This document shows positions 19,137 to 28,096 of a stretch of DNA of 64,000 nt, piece by piece (within the stretch, counting starts at the first letter, position 1; every line of letters starts with the position of its first letter). Under the pieces are notes generated by a model. The model made no database searches. It was not told where the DNA came from and worked only from the letters and a program-made list of their open reading frames with translations. Made by a program: the position numbers and the translations under genes. The stretch is from Shewanella benthica (GTDB taxonomy: Bacteria > Pseudomonadota > Gammaproteobacteria > Enterobacterales > Shewanellaceae), in contig JAKVHY010000007.1 of NCBI GenBank assembly GCA_023284085.1, forward strand, positions 62,001 through 126,000, in the 5' to 3' direction.

Positions 19137-20528
19137 GTGAAAATTAAACGTTTCTTAGCAAAAGATATGCGTACGGCATTGGCTCAGGTTAAAGAGACCT
19201 TAGGCTCGGATGCCGTGATAATGTCGAATAAAAAGGTCACAGGTGGAATAGAGATCGTCGCTGCCGTGGATTATGACGAGCCGAAACCTAAGGGACTAAT
19301 TGCCGAAAAGTCAGCATCGTCTCCTACCTTTATGGATCTGGCCGAAGAGAAAATCTCCCTCGGTCTAAAGCGGCCTGTTCGCTCCGAAGCCAGAGTAAAG
19401 CCGGCGCCGGCGGCCGATTCACTGCAGGCATTGTTAGAGAGGCAGCAGAGTCGCGTCGAGCAACACGTTTCTCAGCACACCAGTGAAGAATTGGACATGC
19501 CCGAATGGGCAAAAGGTTTGCAGGCACCACAGTCGTTTACCAAATCGTCACCTGAGACGCAGCATTATTCCAATAAGCCTGCACCTGAGACGAAGGGGAA
19601 AGCTAGCCCAGAGCTTGAGATGATGCGTGAAGAGTTGTCGTCCTTGAGAAGCTTGCTGACTCATCAAGTCACAGCCTTGATGAGTGAACAAAAAAGCCGG
19701 GTTGACCCCGTAGGTGCCATGCTAGAAAGTAAATTATTGGATGCTGAATTTTCTCCTACGGTGGCAAAAAAGCTGTCTGAATTGAGCGAGCACTATACAC
19801 CGGCAGATCTCGTCAGAGCATTGCCTCGTAGCTTAGCCAATATGTTGGATAATCAAGGTGATGATATCGTGCGCCAAGGTGGTGTGGTGGCCTTTGTTGG
19901 ACCAACGGGTGTTGGCAAAACAACGACGCTAGCGAAAATAGCCGCCAGGTTCGCTGCCCATCATGGTGTGGAGCATGTTGCTTTGGTTACAACCGATCAT
20001 TATCGCATTGGAGCCTTTGAGCAATTGGCAACCTATGGCAAAATAATGGGATGCCCGGTTAAGCAGGCTCATGACCTCAATGAGTTGGAACAAATATTGT
20101 ATCAGTTCCGTAATCGCAAGCTAGTATTGATAGATACTGCAGGAATGGGCCAAAGAGATATGCGCTTATTCCAGCAACTTGATAATTTAGCTGCAAATAG
20201 CAGATTACCTATTCGCAGTTATCTGGTACTGTCATCTACAGGTCAGAGAAGAGTTTTAGAAGAAGCGGTGACACAATTTAGTCGTATCCCATTATCTGGT
20301 GCCATACTGACGAAATTAGATGAATCTGTTTCCTTAGCCCCAGCCTTGAGTGTGTTGATACAAAGTGGGTTACCATTGAGTTATGTTACTGATGGGCAAA
20401 GAGTTCCAGAAGATATGCAAGTGGCCGATACATTCGCGCTAGCAAACAAAGCGCTGTCGGTATTAGATAATAAACCAGCAGTCAGAAGTAGTGAAAGGTC
20501 AGATGAAAGGGCCTATGCATTTGAGTAA
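19137..20528 (+). CDS. flhF: SRP-type GTPase FlhF, polar flagellum placement
   Basis: FlhF is an SRP-family GTPase that marks the cell pole as the assembly site of the flagellum and recruits FliF. The N-terminal B domain (1-90) and a low-complexity linker precede the N and G domains. The P-loop GPTGVGKT is at 255-262, G3 DTAGMGQRD and G4 TKLDE follow. The GTG start at 19137 is supported by AGAGGG at 19124-19129. It overlaps flhG. At 463 residues the length is normal. Confidence 0.96.
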   Translation: MKIKRFLAKDMRTALAQVKETLGSDAVIMSNKKVTGGIEIVAAVDYDEPKPKGLIAEKSASSPTFMDLAEEKISLGLKRPVRSEARVKPAPAADSLQALLERQQSRVEQHVSQHTSEELDMPEWAKGLQAPQSFTKSSPETQHYSNKPAPETKGKASPELEMMREELSSLRSLLTHQVTALMSEQKSRVDPVGAMLESKLLDAEFSPTVAKKLSELSEHYTPADLVRALPRSLANMLDNQGDDIVRQGGVVAFVGPTGVGKTTTLAKIAARFAAHHGVEHVALVTTDHYRIGAFEQLATYGKIMGCPVKQAHDLNELEQILYQFRNRKLVLIDTAGMGQRDMRLFQQLDNLAANSRLPIRSYLVLSSTGQRRVLEEAVTQFSRIPLSGAILTKLDESVSLAPALSVLIQSGLPLSYVTDGQRVPEDMQVADTFALANKALSVLDNKPAVRSSERSDERAYAFE

Positions 20529-20532
20529 AGTA

Positions 20533-21414
20533 ATGAGTCGGGATCAAGCAAGTGGTTTACGTATGATGAATCAACCTTATAACGAAAAAGTGAAAGTAAT
20601 AGCCGTGTCGGGTGGTAAGGGAGGCGTGGGTAAAACCAGTGTAGCCATCAATACCGCAGTTGCGTTAGCCGAAAAAGGCAAGCGTGTACTCGTCCTGGAT
20701 GCCGACTTAGGTCTGGCAAACGTGGATGTCATGCTTGGCCTGCGCGCCGAGCGTAATTTATCCCATGTTTTATCCGGTGATACCGATTTAGACGATATCA
20801 TAGTACGTGGACCTAAAGGGATAGGAATTATTCCTGCCACTTCGGGTACACAAGCTATGGTTGAATTGTCTGCGGCACAACATGCCGGATTAATTCGGGC
20901 ATTCAGTGAGATGAAAACGCAATTTGACATACTCATTGTCGATACCGCTGCGGGTATTTCCGATATGGTACTGAGTTTCTCCAGAGCCTCACAGGATGTA
21001 TTGGTTGTGGTTTGCGATGAACCTACATCGATTACCGATGCTTACGCGCTAATTAAGATACTGAGCAGGTCGCACGGTGTCTTTCGTTTTAAAATAGTCG
21101 CGAATATGGTCAGAAGTTTACGAGAAGGGATGGAACTCTTTGCTAAGTTGAGCAAAGTTACCGATCGTTTCTTGGATGTCGCACTCGAGTTAGTGGCTAC
21201 CATTCCATTCGATGAGAATTTGCGAAAGTCGGTGCGTAAGCAGAAATTAATCGTTGAAGCCTACCCTAAATCGCCTGCATCGATTGCTTACCATGGTTTA
21301 GCGAATAAGGTCATTAGTTGGCCTATACCGCAGCAACCGGGAGGCCATCTAGAGTTCTTTGTTGAGCGTTTAGTGCAGCGACCTGACTATCAAGAGGATA
21401 GAGAGAGTGAGTAA
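20533..21414 (+). CDS. flhG: MinD-like ATPase FlhG (FleN), flagellar number control
   Basis: FlhG is a MinD/ParA-type ATPase that limits flagellar number by acting on FlhF, FliM/FliN and FlrA. The deviant Walker A GGKGGVGKT is at residues 27-35, preceded by the DQASGLR motif that stimulates the FlhF GTPase. A C-terminal amphipathic helix is expected for membrane binding. Start choice is uncertain: ATG 20533 gives the family-like MSRDQASGLR N-terminus; GTG 20491, ATG 20503 or ATG 20515 would add 14, 10 or 6 residues and overlap flhF. The end overlaps fliA by 8 bases. Confidence 0.94.
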   Translation: MSRDQASGLRMMNQPYNEKVKVIAVSGGKGGVGKTSVAINTAVALAEKGKRVLVLDADLGLANVDVMLGLRAERNLSHVLSGDTDLDDIIVRGPKGIGIIPATSGTQAMVELSAAQHAGLIRAFSEMKTQFDILIVDTAAGISDMVLSFSRASQDVLVVVCDEPTSITDAYALIKILSRSHGVFRFKIVANMVRSLREGMELFAKLSKVTDRFLDVALELVATIPFDENLRKSVRKQKLIVEAYPKSPASIAYHGLANKVISWPIPQQPGGHLEFFVERLVQRPDYQEDRESE

Positions 21415-22126
21415 AGCCTCTGCGTATACTTCTTTAGATAATAAAGCTTTAATCGTTGAACAATACGCATCGCTTGTAAAAAAAATAGCTCACCATTTAC
21501 TCGCTCGTTTACCTGCATCGGTGCAACTAGACGATTTACTACAAGCTGGCATGATGGGGTTACTCGAAGCTTCATCAAAGTTTGACGCTAACAAGGGGGC
21601 TAAGTTTGAGACTTTTGCGGGTATTCGAATCCGTGGGTCTATGTTAGATGAAATTCGTCGTGGGGACTGGGTGCCGAGATCTGTCCATAGAAACCAGAGA
21701 CGAGTCGCCCAGGTTATCGATGAGCTTGAGCAGGAGCTTGGCAGAGATGCTAAAGATGACGAGATAGCCCAAAGACTGGACATGACCTTAGATGAATATC
21801 ATCATATTTTAAATGATGTTTCAGTTGGGAAAATAATTGGCATTGAAGATTTAGGCGTATCGGCCGATGTTATTAGTCACGATGATGGGGTTAAGGATGA
21901 TACCTATGAATCGATTGCAGAAGATCAATTTCATTCTGCACTAGTCGCAGCAATCAAATTATTGCCTGAAAGAGATGGACTGGTTTTGTCGCTTTATTAC
22001 GATGAAGCTTTAAATTTAAAAGAGATTGGGGCCATTCTAGAGGTTAGTGAGTCACGGGTTAGCCAGATTTTAAGTCAGGCGATGCTAAGGCTCAAAGCTA
22101 AACTTAAGCATTGGACAAAAAAATAA
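21407..22126 (+). CDS. fliA: RNA polymerase sigma-28 factor FliA
   Basis: FliA directs transcription of class IV genes such as flagellins and many chemotaxis receptors, and is held back by FlgM until the hook is complete. Regions sigma-2 (LDDLLQAGMMGLLEA, FETFAGIRIRGSMLDEIRR), sigma-3 and sigma-4 (LNLKEIGAILEVSESRVSQI) are all present in 239 residues. The GTG start lies in the last codons of flhG, giving an 8-base overlap. Confidence 0.97.
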   Translation: MSKASAYTSLDNKALIVEQYASLVKKIAHHLLARLPASVQLDDLLQAGMMGLLEASSKFDANKGAKFETFAGIRIRGSMLDEIRRGDWVPRSVHRNQRRVAQVIDELEQELGRDAKDDEIAQRLDMTLDEYHHILNDVSVGKIIGIEDLGVSADVISHDDGVKDDTYESIAEDQFHSALVAAIKLLPERDGLVLSLYYDEALNLKEIGAILEVSESRVSQILSQAMLRLKAKLKHWTKK

Positions 22127-22167
22127 CGATTACATGAGCAATAATTAACAGTTCCGCGGAGGAAACT

Positions 22168-22551
22168 TTGGACAAGAATATGAAGATTCTCGTTGTTGAC
22201 GATTTCTCAACAATGAGACGTATCATCAAGAACTTGTTAAGAGACTTGGGTTTTAGTAATACCCAAGAAGCAGATGACGGTACGACAGCACTACCTATGT
22301 TACAGAAAGGCGATTTTGACTTTGTTGTGACCGACTGGAATATGCCTGGTATGCAAGGAATCGATCTTTTAAAAGCGATTCGTGCCGATGAACAACTGAA
22401 AAACATCCCTGTATTAATGGTAACTGCAGAAGCAAAGAGGGAACAGATCATCGCCGCGGCTCAGGCCGGGGTTAATGGTTATGTTGTTAAGCCCTTTACG
22501 GCAGCGACATTGAAAGAGAAGTTAGAAAAAATCTTTGAACGACTCGGCTAA
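22168..22551 (+). CDS. cheY: Chemotaxis response regulator CheY
   Basis: CheY-P binds FliM and makes the motor reverse. This is a stand-alone receiver of 127 residues with Asp11, Asp12, phosphorylated Asp56, Thr86-region TAEA and the KPF lysine near 108. The start is a TTG at 22168: GGAGG at 22158-22162 is five bases before it but 17 before the next in-frame ATG (22180). cheZ follows directly. Confidence 0.97.
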   Translation: MDKNMKILVVDDFSTMRRIIKNLLRDLGFSNTQEADDGTTALPMLQKGDFDFVVTDWNMPGMQGIDLLKAIRADEQLKNIPVLMVTAEAKREQIIAAAQAGVNGYVVKPFTAATLKEKLEKIFERLG

Positions 22552-22564
22552 CCAAGGTTGTGAT

Positions 22565-23302
22565 ATGCAGGTGAATACTTCAGGGCTCATTTCGTTAGAG
22601 CAGGCAAATAGGCTGGTAGACTTGCTGACGCAAGGCGAGCAGTCACTCGCTGATGACTTAATCAGAGATATTGCTATGCCTATCCAAAAGGAGCTTTTTG
22701 ATGAGGTCGGCAGGCTCACGCGTCAGCTTCATAGCGCGATCGTCGGTTTTCAGGTCGACGATCGACTGGTTGAGTTAGCCAATACGGAGATTCCGGATGC
22801 TAAAGAGCGGTTGAATTATGTCATAGATATGACAGAGCAAGCCGCGAATAAAACCATGGACGCTGTTGAAGAATGCTTGCCTTTAGCTAATGCACTCACC
22901 ACCAATATCCAATCGGTTAAACCAGCTTGGGATCGTCTTATGCGACGTGAGATTGAACTGAGTGAATTTAAAACCTTGTGTCACGACGTTCAACAACTTG
23001 TCGAGCGCAGTGAATTAGATTCGATCCGTTTGAAAGAGCTGTTAAACCAAATCTTACTTGCCCAAGATTTTCAAGATTTAACCGGGCAGATGATAAAGCG
23101 TGTTATCGATCTCGTTCGTGAAGTAGAAAATAATTTAGTCTCGATGCTGACGGTATTTGGTGAACAAGCCGTCAGTGAAAATCCGGCAATCATAGATAGC
23201 AGTGTTAAGGCCGAAGGGCCAATCATGAACGCGGAACAGCGTGACGATGTCGTCACAGGTCAAGATGAAGTTGATGATCTGCTGTCGAGTTTGGGGTTTT
23301 AA
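22565..23302 (+). CDS. cheZ: CheY-P phosphatase CheZ
   Basis: CheZ dephosphorylates CheY-P. The product is helical, with the catalytic segment around LLAQDFQDLTGQMIKRVIDLV (Asp and Gln of DFQDLTGQ) and a C-terminal CheY-binding tail (QDEVDDLLSSLGF). ATG 22565 is chosen because AAGG at 22553-22556 precedes it by eight bases; an upstream in-frame TTG at 22535 would lie inside cheY. The length is then 245 residues. Confidence 0.94.
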   Translation: MQVNTSGLISLEQANRLVDLLTQGEQSLADDLIRDIAMPIQKELFDEVGRLTRQLHSAIVGFQVDDRLVELANTEIPDAKERLNYVIDMTEQAANKTMDAVEECLPLANALTTNIQSVKPAWDRLMRREIELSEFKTLCHDVQQLVERSELDSIRLKELLNQILLAQDFQDLTGQMIKRVIDLVREVENNLVSMLTVFGEQAVSENPAIIDSSVKAEGPIMNAEQRDDVVTGQDEVDDLLSSLGF

Positions 23303-23317
23303 TTAGGAGCCATATTA

Positions 23318-25468
23318 ATGTCATTCGATGTTGATGAAGAGATACTGCAAGATTTTTTGATCGAAGCCGGTGAGATTTTAGAGCTTTTGTCTGAACAGTT
23401 GGTCACGTTAGAAAATAATCCCGATGACTCGGAGTTGCTTAATGCGATTTTTCGAGGTTTTCACACCGTAAAAGGTGGAGCGGGATTTCTTAGCTTGTCT
23501 CCAATGGTCGATATTTGCCATGAAGCTGAAAACACCTTCGACCTGCTGAGAACCGGCAAACGACAAGTCTCTGCCGAGTTGATGGATGTTATTCTGCAGG
23601 CGGTTGATGCGATCAACGCTATGTTTGTACAGACTAAGGCTGGGCAGCAGCAAGAGCCGGCAGATGCGACTCTGTTGGCTAATTTGAAATTACTGAGTTC
23701 AGCGTCTCCACTTCCAAGAGCTGCAGTGCCAGTTGCTGCTGCGCCTAGCGATGCTTCGATTGAATTATTCGATGAGACTCCACTAGGCGACGACTCAGGT
23801 ATTGAATTGTTTGATTGTGCTCCTCAGCCAATATCGAGTATTAGCGGCGAAGGCGGAATTGACGAAATCAATGATGATGAGTTCGAGGCGCTGCTCGATG
23901 CGTTACATGGTGGCGGTAACAGCCCAACTGCGGCTCAGCCAGCAGCAGTCAGTGCGCCAGCACCGAGCCTATCTGATGACATTACTGACGATGAGTTTGA
24001 ATCTTTACTCGATGAATTACATGGTTCGGGTAAATTTGACAAGAAAGCATCGAGCGCGAGCGTTATCGATACTCCCCCAGCTGTAGATTCTGATGATATC
24101 TCAGATGATGAATTTGAAAAGCTACTCGATGAACTTCATGGTGCGGGTGGTCGACCCGGTGCAGCAGTGTCTGCACCAGTAGCCACAAAATCTGTGCCTG
24201 CGGTTAAGTCCGTGGCTCCTGCCACTGCTGTAGCGGCAAAAGCTGCAGCAAAACCTGTTGTGCCTGAGAAGAAAGCGCCGGCTAATCAGCCTCAGGCTGA
24301 AACAACCGTACGTGTCGATACAGCCAGGCTCGATCAGATCATGAACATGGTTGGCGAACTCGTGTTGGTGCGTAATCGTCTACTCAGTTTAGGTGTCTCT
24401 CGTGATGATGAAGAGTTGTCAAAAGCGCTAGCCAACCTTGATTTAGTGACGGCGGACCTGCAAGGTGCAGTGATGAAGACTCGCATGCAACCGATCAAGA
24501 AGGTCTTTGGTCGCTTCCCACGCGTTGTAAGAGATCTTGCTCGTACTTTGAACAAAGATATTACCCTCACCATGATAGGTGAAGACACAGATCTCGATAA
24601 GAATTTAGTCGAGGCCTTAGCCGACCCTTTGGTCCACTTAGTCAGAAACTCAGTGGATCATGGTATCGAGATGCCTGCAGCACGTGAGGCGAGTGGTAAA
24701 TCCAGAACCGGTACCATAACCCTTTCGGCGAGCCAAGAGGGCGACCATATCCTGCTTAAAATTGAGGATGATGGTGCCGGCATGGATCCTAATAAGCTCA
24801 AAGAGATCGCCATAGCTCGCGGTGTGCTCGATGATGAAACGGCGGCCAGGATGTCCGATCAAGAGGCTTATAACCTCATCTTCGCCCCTGGATTTTCCAC
24901 TAAAGTTGAGATTTCTGATATTTCCGGCCGTGGTGTCGGTATGGATGTGGTTAAAACCCGTATTGCTCAGCTGAACGGGACGATTCATATCGACTCTCTA
25001 AAAGGTAAAGGGACAGTATTAGAGATTAAGGTTCCCTTAACTTTAGCCATCATGCCGACCTTGATGGTAGAAGTGGCCACTCAAGTGTTCGCATTACCAC
25101 TGTCGAGTGTCAGTGAGATATTCCACCTCGATTTGACTAAGACCAATATCGTCGACGGCCAATTGACTGTGATTGTACGACAGAAGGCGGTGCCGCTCTT
25201 TTACCTAGAGCATTGGTTGAGTCGAGTACCCTCAACTTTGAAGCACGGTGATAAGACTCATGGTCATGTGGTTATCGTCCAGTTAGGCACCAAACAGATA
25301 GGCTTCGTGGTGGATTCATTGATCGGTCAAGAAGAAGTCGTTATCAAGCCTCTTGGTACCATGTTGCACGGCACTCCGGGTATGGCTGGGGCTACCATCA
25401 CATCAGATGGTGGTATTGCATTGATCTTAGATGTACCTGGTTTACTTAAGCATTACGCAAGAAAATAA
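23318..25468 (+). CDS. cheA: Chemotaxis histidine kinase CheA
   Basis: CheA phosphorylates CheY and CheB in response to receptor arrays. The P1 HPt domain has the phosphorylated His49 (FRGFHTVKGGAGF). A long Ala/Pro-rich linker follows (about 130-325) with three copies of a DDEFExLLDxLHG motif at residues 185-198, 223-236 and 262-275. Then come the P3 dimerisation helices, the P4 ATPase (HLVRNSVDHGIE, EDDGAGMD, GRGVGMDVV) and a CheW-like P5 domain. I see no normal P2 CheY-binding fold in the linker. The start has TAGGAGCC before it. Confidence 0.96.
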   Translation: MSFDVDEEILQDFLIEAGEILELLSEQLVTLENNPDDSELLNAIFRGFHTVKGGAGFLSLSPMVDICHEAENTFDLLRTGKRQVSAELMDVILQAVDAINAMFVQTKAGQQQEPADATLLANLKLLSSASPLPRAAVPVAAAPSDASIELFDETPLGDDSGIELFDCAPQPISSISGEGGIDEINDDEFEALLDALHGGGNSPTAAQPAAVSAPAPSLSDDITDDEFESLLDELHGSGKFDKKASSASVIDTPPAVDSDDISDDEFEKLLDELHGAGGRPGAAVSAPVATKSVPAVKSVAPATAVAAKAAAKPVVPEKKAPANQPQAETTVRVDTARLDQIMNMVGELVLVRNRLLSLGVSRDDEELSKALANLDLVTADLQGAVMKTRMQPIKKVFGRFPRVVRDLARTLNKDITLTMIGEDTDLDKNLVEALADPLVHLVRNSVDHGIEMPAAREASGKSRTGTITLSASQEGDHILLKIEDDGAGMDPNKLKEIAIARGVLDDETAARMSDQEAYNLIFAPGFSTKVEISDISGRGVGMDVVKTRIAQLNGTIHIDSLKGKGTVLEIKVPLTLAIMPTLMVEVATQVFALPLSSVSEIFHLDLTKTNIVDGQLTVIVRQKAVPLFYLEHWLSRVPSTLKHGDKTHGHVVIVQLGTKQIGFVVDSLIGQEEVVIKPLGTMLHGTPGMAGATITSDGGIALILDVPGLLKHYARK
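23867..24142 (+). repeat. Triplicated DDEFExLLDxLHG motif inside cheA
   Basis: The linker of CheA carries three copies of an acidic 14-residue motif ending in LHG, spaced by about 24 Ala/Pro/Ser-rich residues. The nucleotide copies are diverged, so selection seems to act on the peptide, not on DNA repeats. Confidence 0.85.
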
Positions 25469-25494
25469 ATAAAATATGCGGTATAGGAAATTGA

Positions 25495-26616
25495 ATGGCC
25501 ATTAAAGTTCTCGTAGTCGACGATTCTAGTTTTTTTCGTCGAAGAGTCAGTGAAATAGTGTCTAAAGATCCTGATTTAGAGGTGATAGGGACCGCGGTGA
25601 ACGGCGCTGATGCCGTTAAGTTGGCAGCAGAGCTTAAGCCCCAGGTCATCACTATGGATATCGAGATGCCCGTCATGGATGGCATCACCGCAGTACGTGA
25701 GATAATGGCCAAGACACCGACGCCAATCTTGATGTTTTCATCGTTAACCCATGATGGTGCGAAAGCGACGCTCGATGCCCTGGAAGCCGGGGCATTAGAC
25801 TTCTTGCCTAAACGTTTCGAAGATATTGCCACCAATAAAGACGATGCGATTTTATTGCTGCAGCAACGCATAAAAGCCTTAGGTCGTCGGCGACTATACA
25901 GGCCGATAGTAAGGCCAAGTACACCGAGTTCTCCTAGCACAAAAGCTAAATTGACTAGCAGTTTATCGGCATCGGTGCGCAGCGTCAGAGAGACAGTCAC
26001 AAGCCCGAGGGCTTCGAGTCTAGTACGAGCATCGGGTAAAAAATATAAATTGCTACTGATAGGCACCTCGACAGGGGGCCCAGTTGCTTTACAGAAAATC
26101 TTAACTAAATTACCTGCCAACTATCCCCATCCCATCTTGCTTATCCAGCATATGCCAGCGGCATTTACCCCGGCATTTGCCAGTAGGTTGAATGGATTAT
26201 GTCAGATTGAGGTAAAAGAAGCGCAATCGGGAGATCAGTTGCGACCCGGTACGGCTTACCTCGCGCCTGGCGGCATGCAGATGATGTTAGAAAGAGGTGG
26301 CGCCTATGGCAGAATTAAAGTGCTCGCTGGCACCGCCGATATGAATTATAAGCCGAGTGTCGATATCACTTTTGCTTCGGCATCAAAAATTGCCGGGGGA
26401 GATACCTTAGCCGTGGTGTTAACGGGTATGGGAGCCGATGGCAGAGAAGGTGCACGCATGCTCAAGAGCGTGGGTGCAACAATTTGGGCTCAAGATGAGG
26501 CAAGCTGTGTGGTTTATGGTATGCCACAAGCGGTTACTGCGGCTGGCCTGTCGACTCAGTCTATCGATTTAGAAAATATGGCTGCTGCAATTATTCGAGA
26601 GTCCGGTAATGGCTAA
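25495..26616 (+). CDS. cheB: Chemotaxis methylesterase/deamidase CheB
   Basis: CheB removes methyl groups from receptor glutamates and deamidates glutamines, giving adaptation. The receiver domain has Asp9-Asp10 and phospho-acceptor Asp55. After a basic Ser/Pro linker (about 145-185) the catalytic domain begins, with Ser in [10 protein letters not shown], His in IQHMPAAFT and Asp in [10 protein letters not shown]. The 373-residue length is usual. The stop overlaps the next gene by 8 bases. Confidence 0.96.
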   Translation: MAIKVLVVDDSSFFRRRVSEIVSKDPDLEVIGTAVNGADAVKLAAELKPQVITMDIEMPVMDGITAVREIMAKTPTPILMFSSLTHDGAKATLDALEAGALDFLPKRFEDIATNKDDAILLLQQRIKALGRRRLYRPIVRPSTPSSPSTKAKLTSSLSASVRSVRETVTSPRASSLVRASGKKYKLLLIGTSTGGPVALQKILTKLPANYPHPILLIQHMPAAFTPAFASRLNGLCQIEVKEAQSGDQLRPGTAYLAPGGMQMMLERGGAYGRIKVLAGTADMNYKPSVDITFASASKIAGGDTLAVVLTGMGADGREGARMLKSVGATIWAQDEASCVVYGMPQAVTAAGLSTQSIDLENMAAAIIRESGNG

Positions 26617-27271
26617 GTCACAGAGGAAGCTAAGTACCTCCTCTGTGCTGATTATTTTTCTGCTTTCACTCGCGGTGTTTGTTTTAAGCTCACTGTATCT
26701 TGAAACTCGGCATAAGAATGAACTGTTATTGTTAGACGTCGAGCGATTACAGCAAAGTCAGGTGCTACTTATGGTACCCGATGAGCAAGCTCAAGCCCTG
26801 GCGACTTGGATGGCACAGCACCCGGAAGCGACTCAGACACTCGTCTCTCAGGTTAAGCAAGGTGAAAAGGTGACACTTGAAGTGGGTCCAGGCGTTAACA
26901 ACACTGACGTTCAAACGGCCAGTGCTGTCGCCTCTCCACTCGCGTTAGTAGACGAGGGCAATACTCAGGTGTCAGTGCCCCTAGCTTTGGAACATGTTCC
27001 CTTGCAATATGTGCCTTTAGACCCGGTGCCATTGAAGCTGAGTGCTAAACCGAGTGATGGGACTCACAAGCAGCCACAGGTGCGAGTCGAACAGGCTATT
27101 AGTTTAATCGCGAATGATTTAAGCTTGGATGACGTCAGTGAGACGTTATCCAATGTTGCCGACACCATGCCTAAAGCGAAAGCGTCGACACTTTCAGTCG
27201 ATGAAGATGGCGTCAAGGTTATCAGCCTACCTCATGGCGGAATTAGAGTGACGACGCGTGATAATAATTAG
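26609..27271 (+). CDS. Membrane-anchored protein of unknown function between cheB and parC
   Basis: I do not recognise a family. The 220-residue product has a basic N-terminus, one membrane helix at about residues 13-32 ([18 protein letters not shown]) and a presumably periplasmic part. That part has a short coiled-coil-like segment (35-50), a stretch rich in Val and Pro with a repeated PL-V-V pattern (about 120-145), and a basic end. It overlaps cheB by 8 bases and is followed by parC after 33, so it is part of the chemotaxis operon. In Pseudomonas this place holds the stator genes motCD; Vibrio has nothing here. It shows no MotA or OmpA-like domain. Confidence 0.8.
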   Translation: MAKSQRKLSTSSVLIIFLLSLAVFVLSSLYLETRHKNELLLLDVERLQQSQVLLMVPDEQAQALATWMAQHPEATQTLVSQVKQGEKVTLEVGPGVNNTDVQTASAVASPLALVDEGNTQVSVPLALEHVPLQYVPLDPVPLKLSAKPSDGTHKQPQVRVEQAISLIANDLSLDDVSETLSNVADTMPKAKASTLSVDEDGVKVISLPHGGIRVTTRDNN

Positions 27272-27304
27272 CATGTCGTTATCAGTAGATGTTAGGGGAT
27301 TTTA

Positions 27305-28096
27305 TTGAAAGTCTGGACTATCGCGAACCAAAAGGGTGGAGTTGGTAAAACGACGACGGTTGCCAGTCTGGCCGGCTCTCTGGCCAAACGTGGCCAACGT
27401 GTACTCATGATAGATACCGATCCTCATGCTTCACTGGGTTATTACTTAGGCATCGACTCTGAGGAAGTACCCGGCTCTCTCTATGATGTCTTCTTGGCTC
27501 ATAAAACGTTAAGTGCAGAATTAGTAAAGCAACATATTATGTCCACAGCCGTCGAAGGGATCGATCTTCTCCCATCGACCATGGCGTTAGCGACAATAGA
27601 TCGCTCCCTTGGACATCAAGAAGGCATGGGGCTGATTTTAAAGAAAACCTTAAATCTGGTGAAAGATGATTATGACATCGCCTTGATCGATTGCCCGCCT
27701 GTATTAGGCGTGTTAATGGTCAATGCTCTCGCGGCCAGTGAACATATAATTGTCCCGGTACAGACTGAGTTTCTTGCGATTAAGGGACTCGATCGCATGA
27801 TAAAAACCATGATCTTGATGGGACGCTCTAAGAAGACCAAATACAGTTTTACCGTAGTCCCGACCATGTACGATAGGCGTACCAGAGCCTCTTCTTCGGC
27901 GCTGCAACATTTAGGAGAAGAGTATGGTGAACACCTATGGCCGGATATTGTTCCAATAGATACTAAATTTAGGGATGCCAGTTTGGCCCATCTTCCTGCA
28001 TCACATTACGCCCCCCATAGTCGTGGCGTAAAAGCATATGAAAGGTTACTAGACTATCTGCTTGTTGGGGCGTTATCTCATGACAAGCTTAGTTGA
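27305..28096 (+). CDS. parC: ParA-like ATPase ParC, polar chemotaxis array segregation
   Basis: ParC in Vibrio places chemotaxis arrays at the old pole and passes them to daughter cells. The product has the deviant Walker A KGGVGKTT near residues 10-17, the DTDPHASLGYYL switch, and LIDCPPVLGVL. Its place between cheB and a CheW-like gene matches the Vibrio parC-parP pair. The start is a TTG at 27305, preceded by AGGGGAT. Older databases call it Soj or ParA. It overlaps parP. Confidence 0.88.
   Translation: MKVWTIANQKGGVGKTTTVASLAGSLAKRGQRVLMIDTDPHASLGYYLGIDSEEVPGSLYDVFLAHKTLSAELVKQHIMSTAVEGIDLLPSTMALATIDRSLGHQEGMGLILKKTLNLVKDDYDIALIDCPPVLGVLMVNALAASEHIIVPVQTEFLAIKGLDRMIKTMILMGRSKKTKYSFTVVPTMYDRRTRASSSALQHLGEEYGEHLWPDIVPIDTKFRDASLAHLPASHYAPHSRGVKAYERLLDYLLVGALSHDKLS

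Noticed and set aside
20577..20936. 119-codon frame opposite flhG
   Set aside because: It is a shadow of a well-conserved ATPase gene, and the composition is not protein-like.
25446..26120. 224-codon - strand frame opposite cheB
   Set aside because: cheB is complete with receiver and esterase motifs; the antisense frame looks like a mirror of it.
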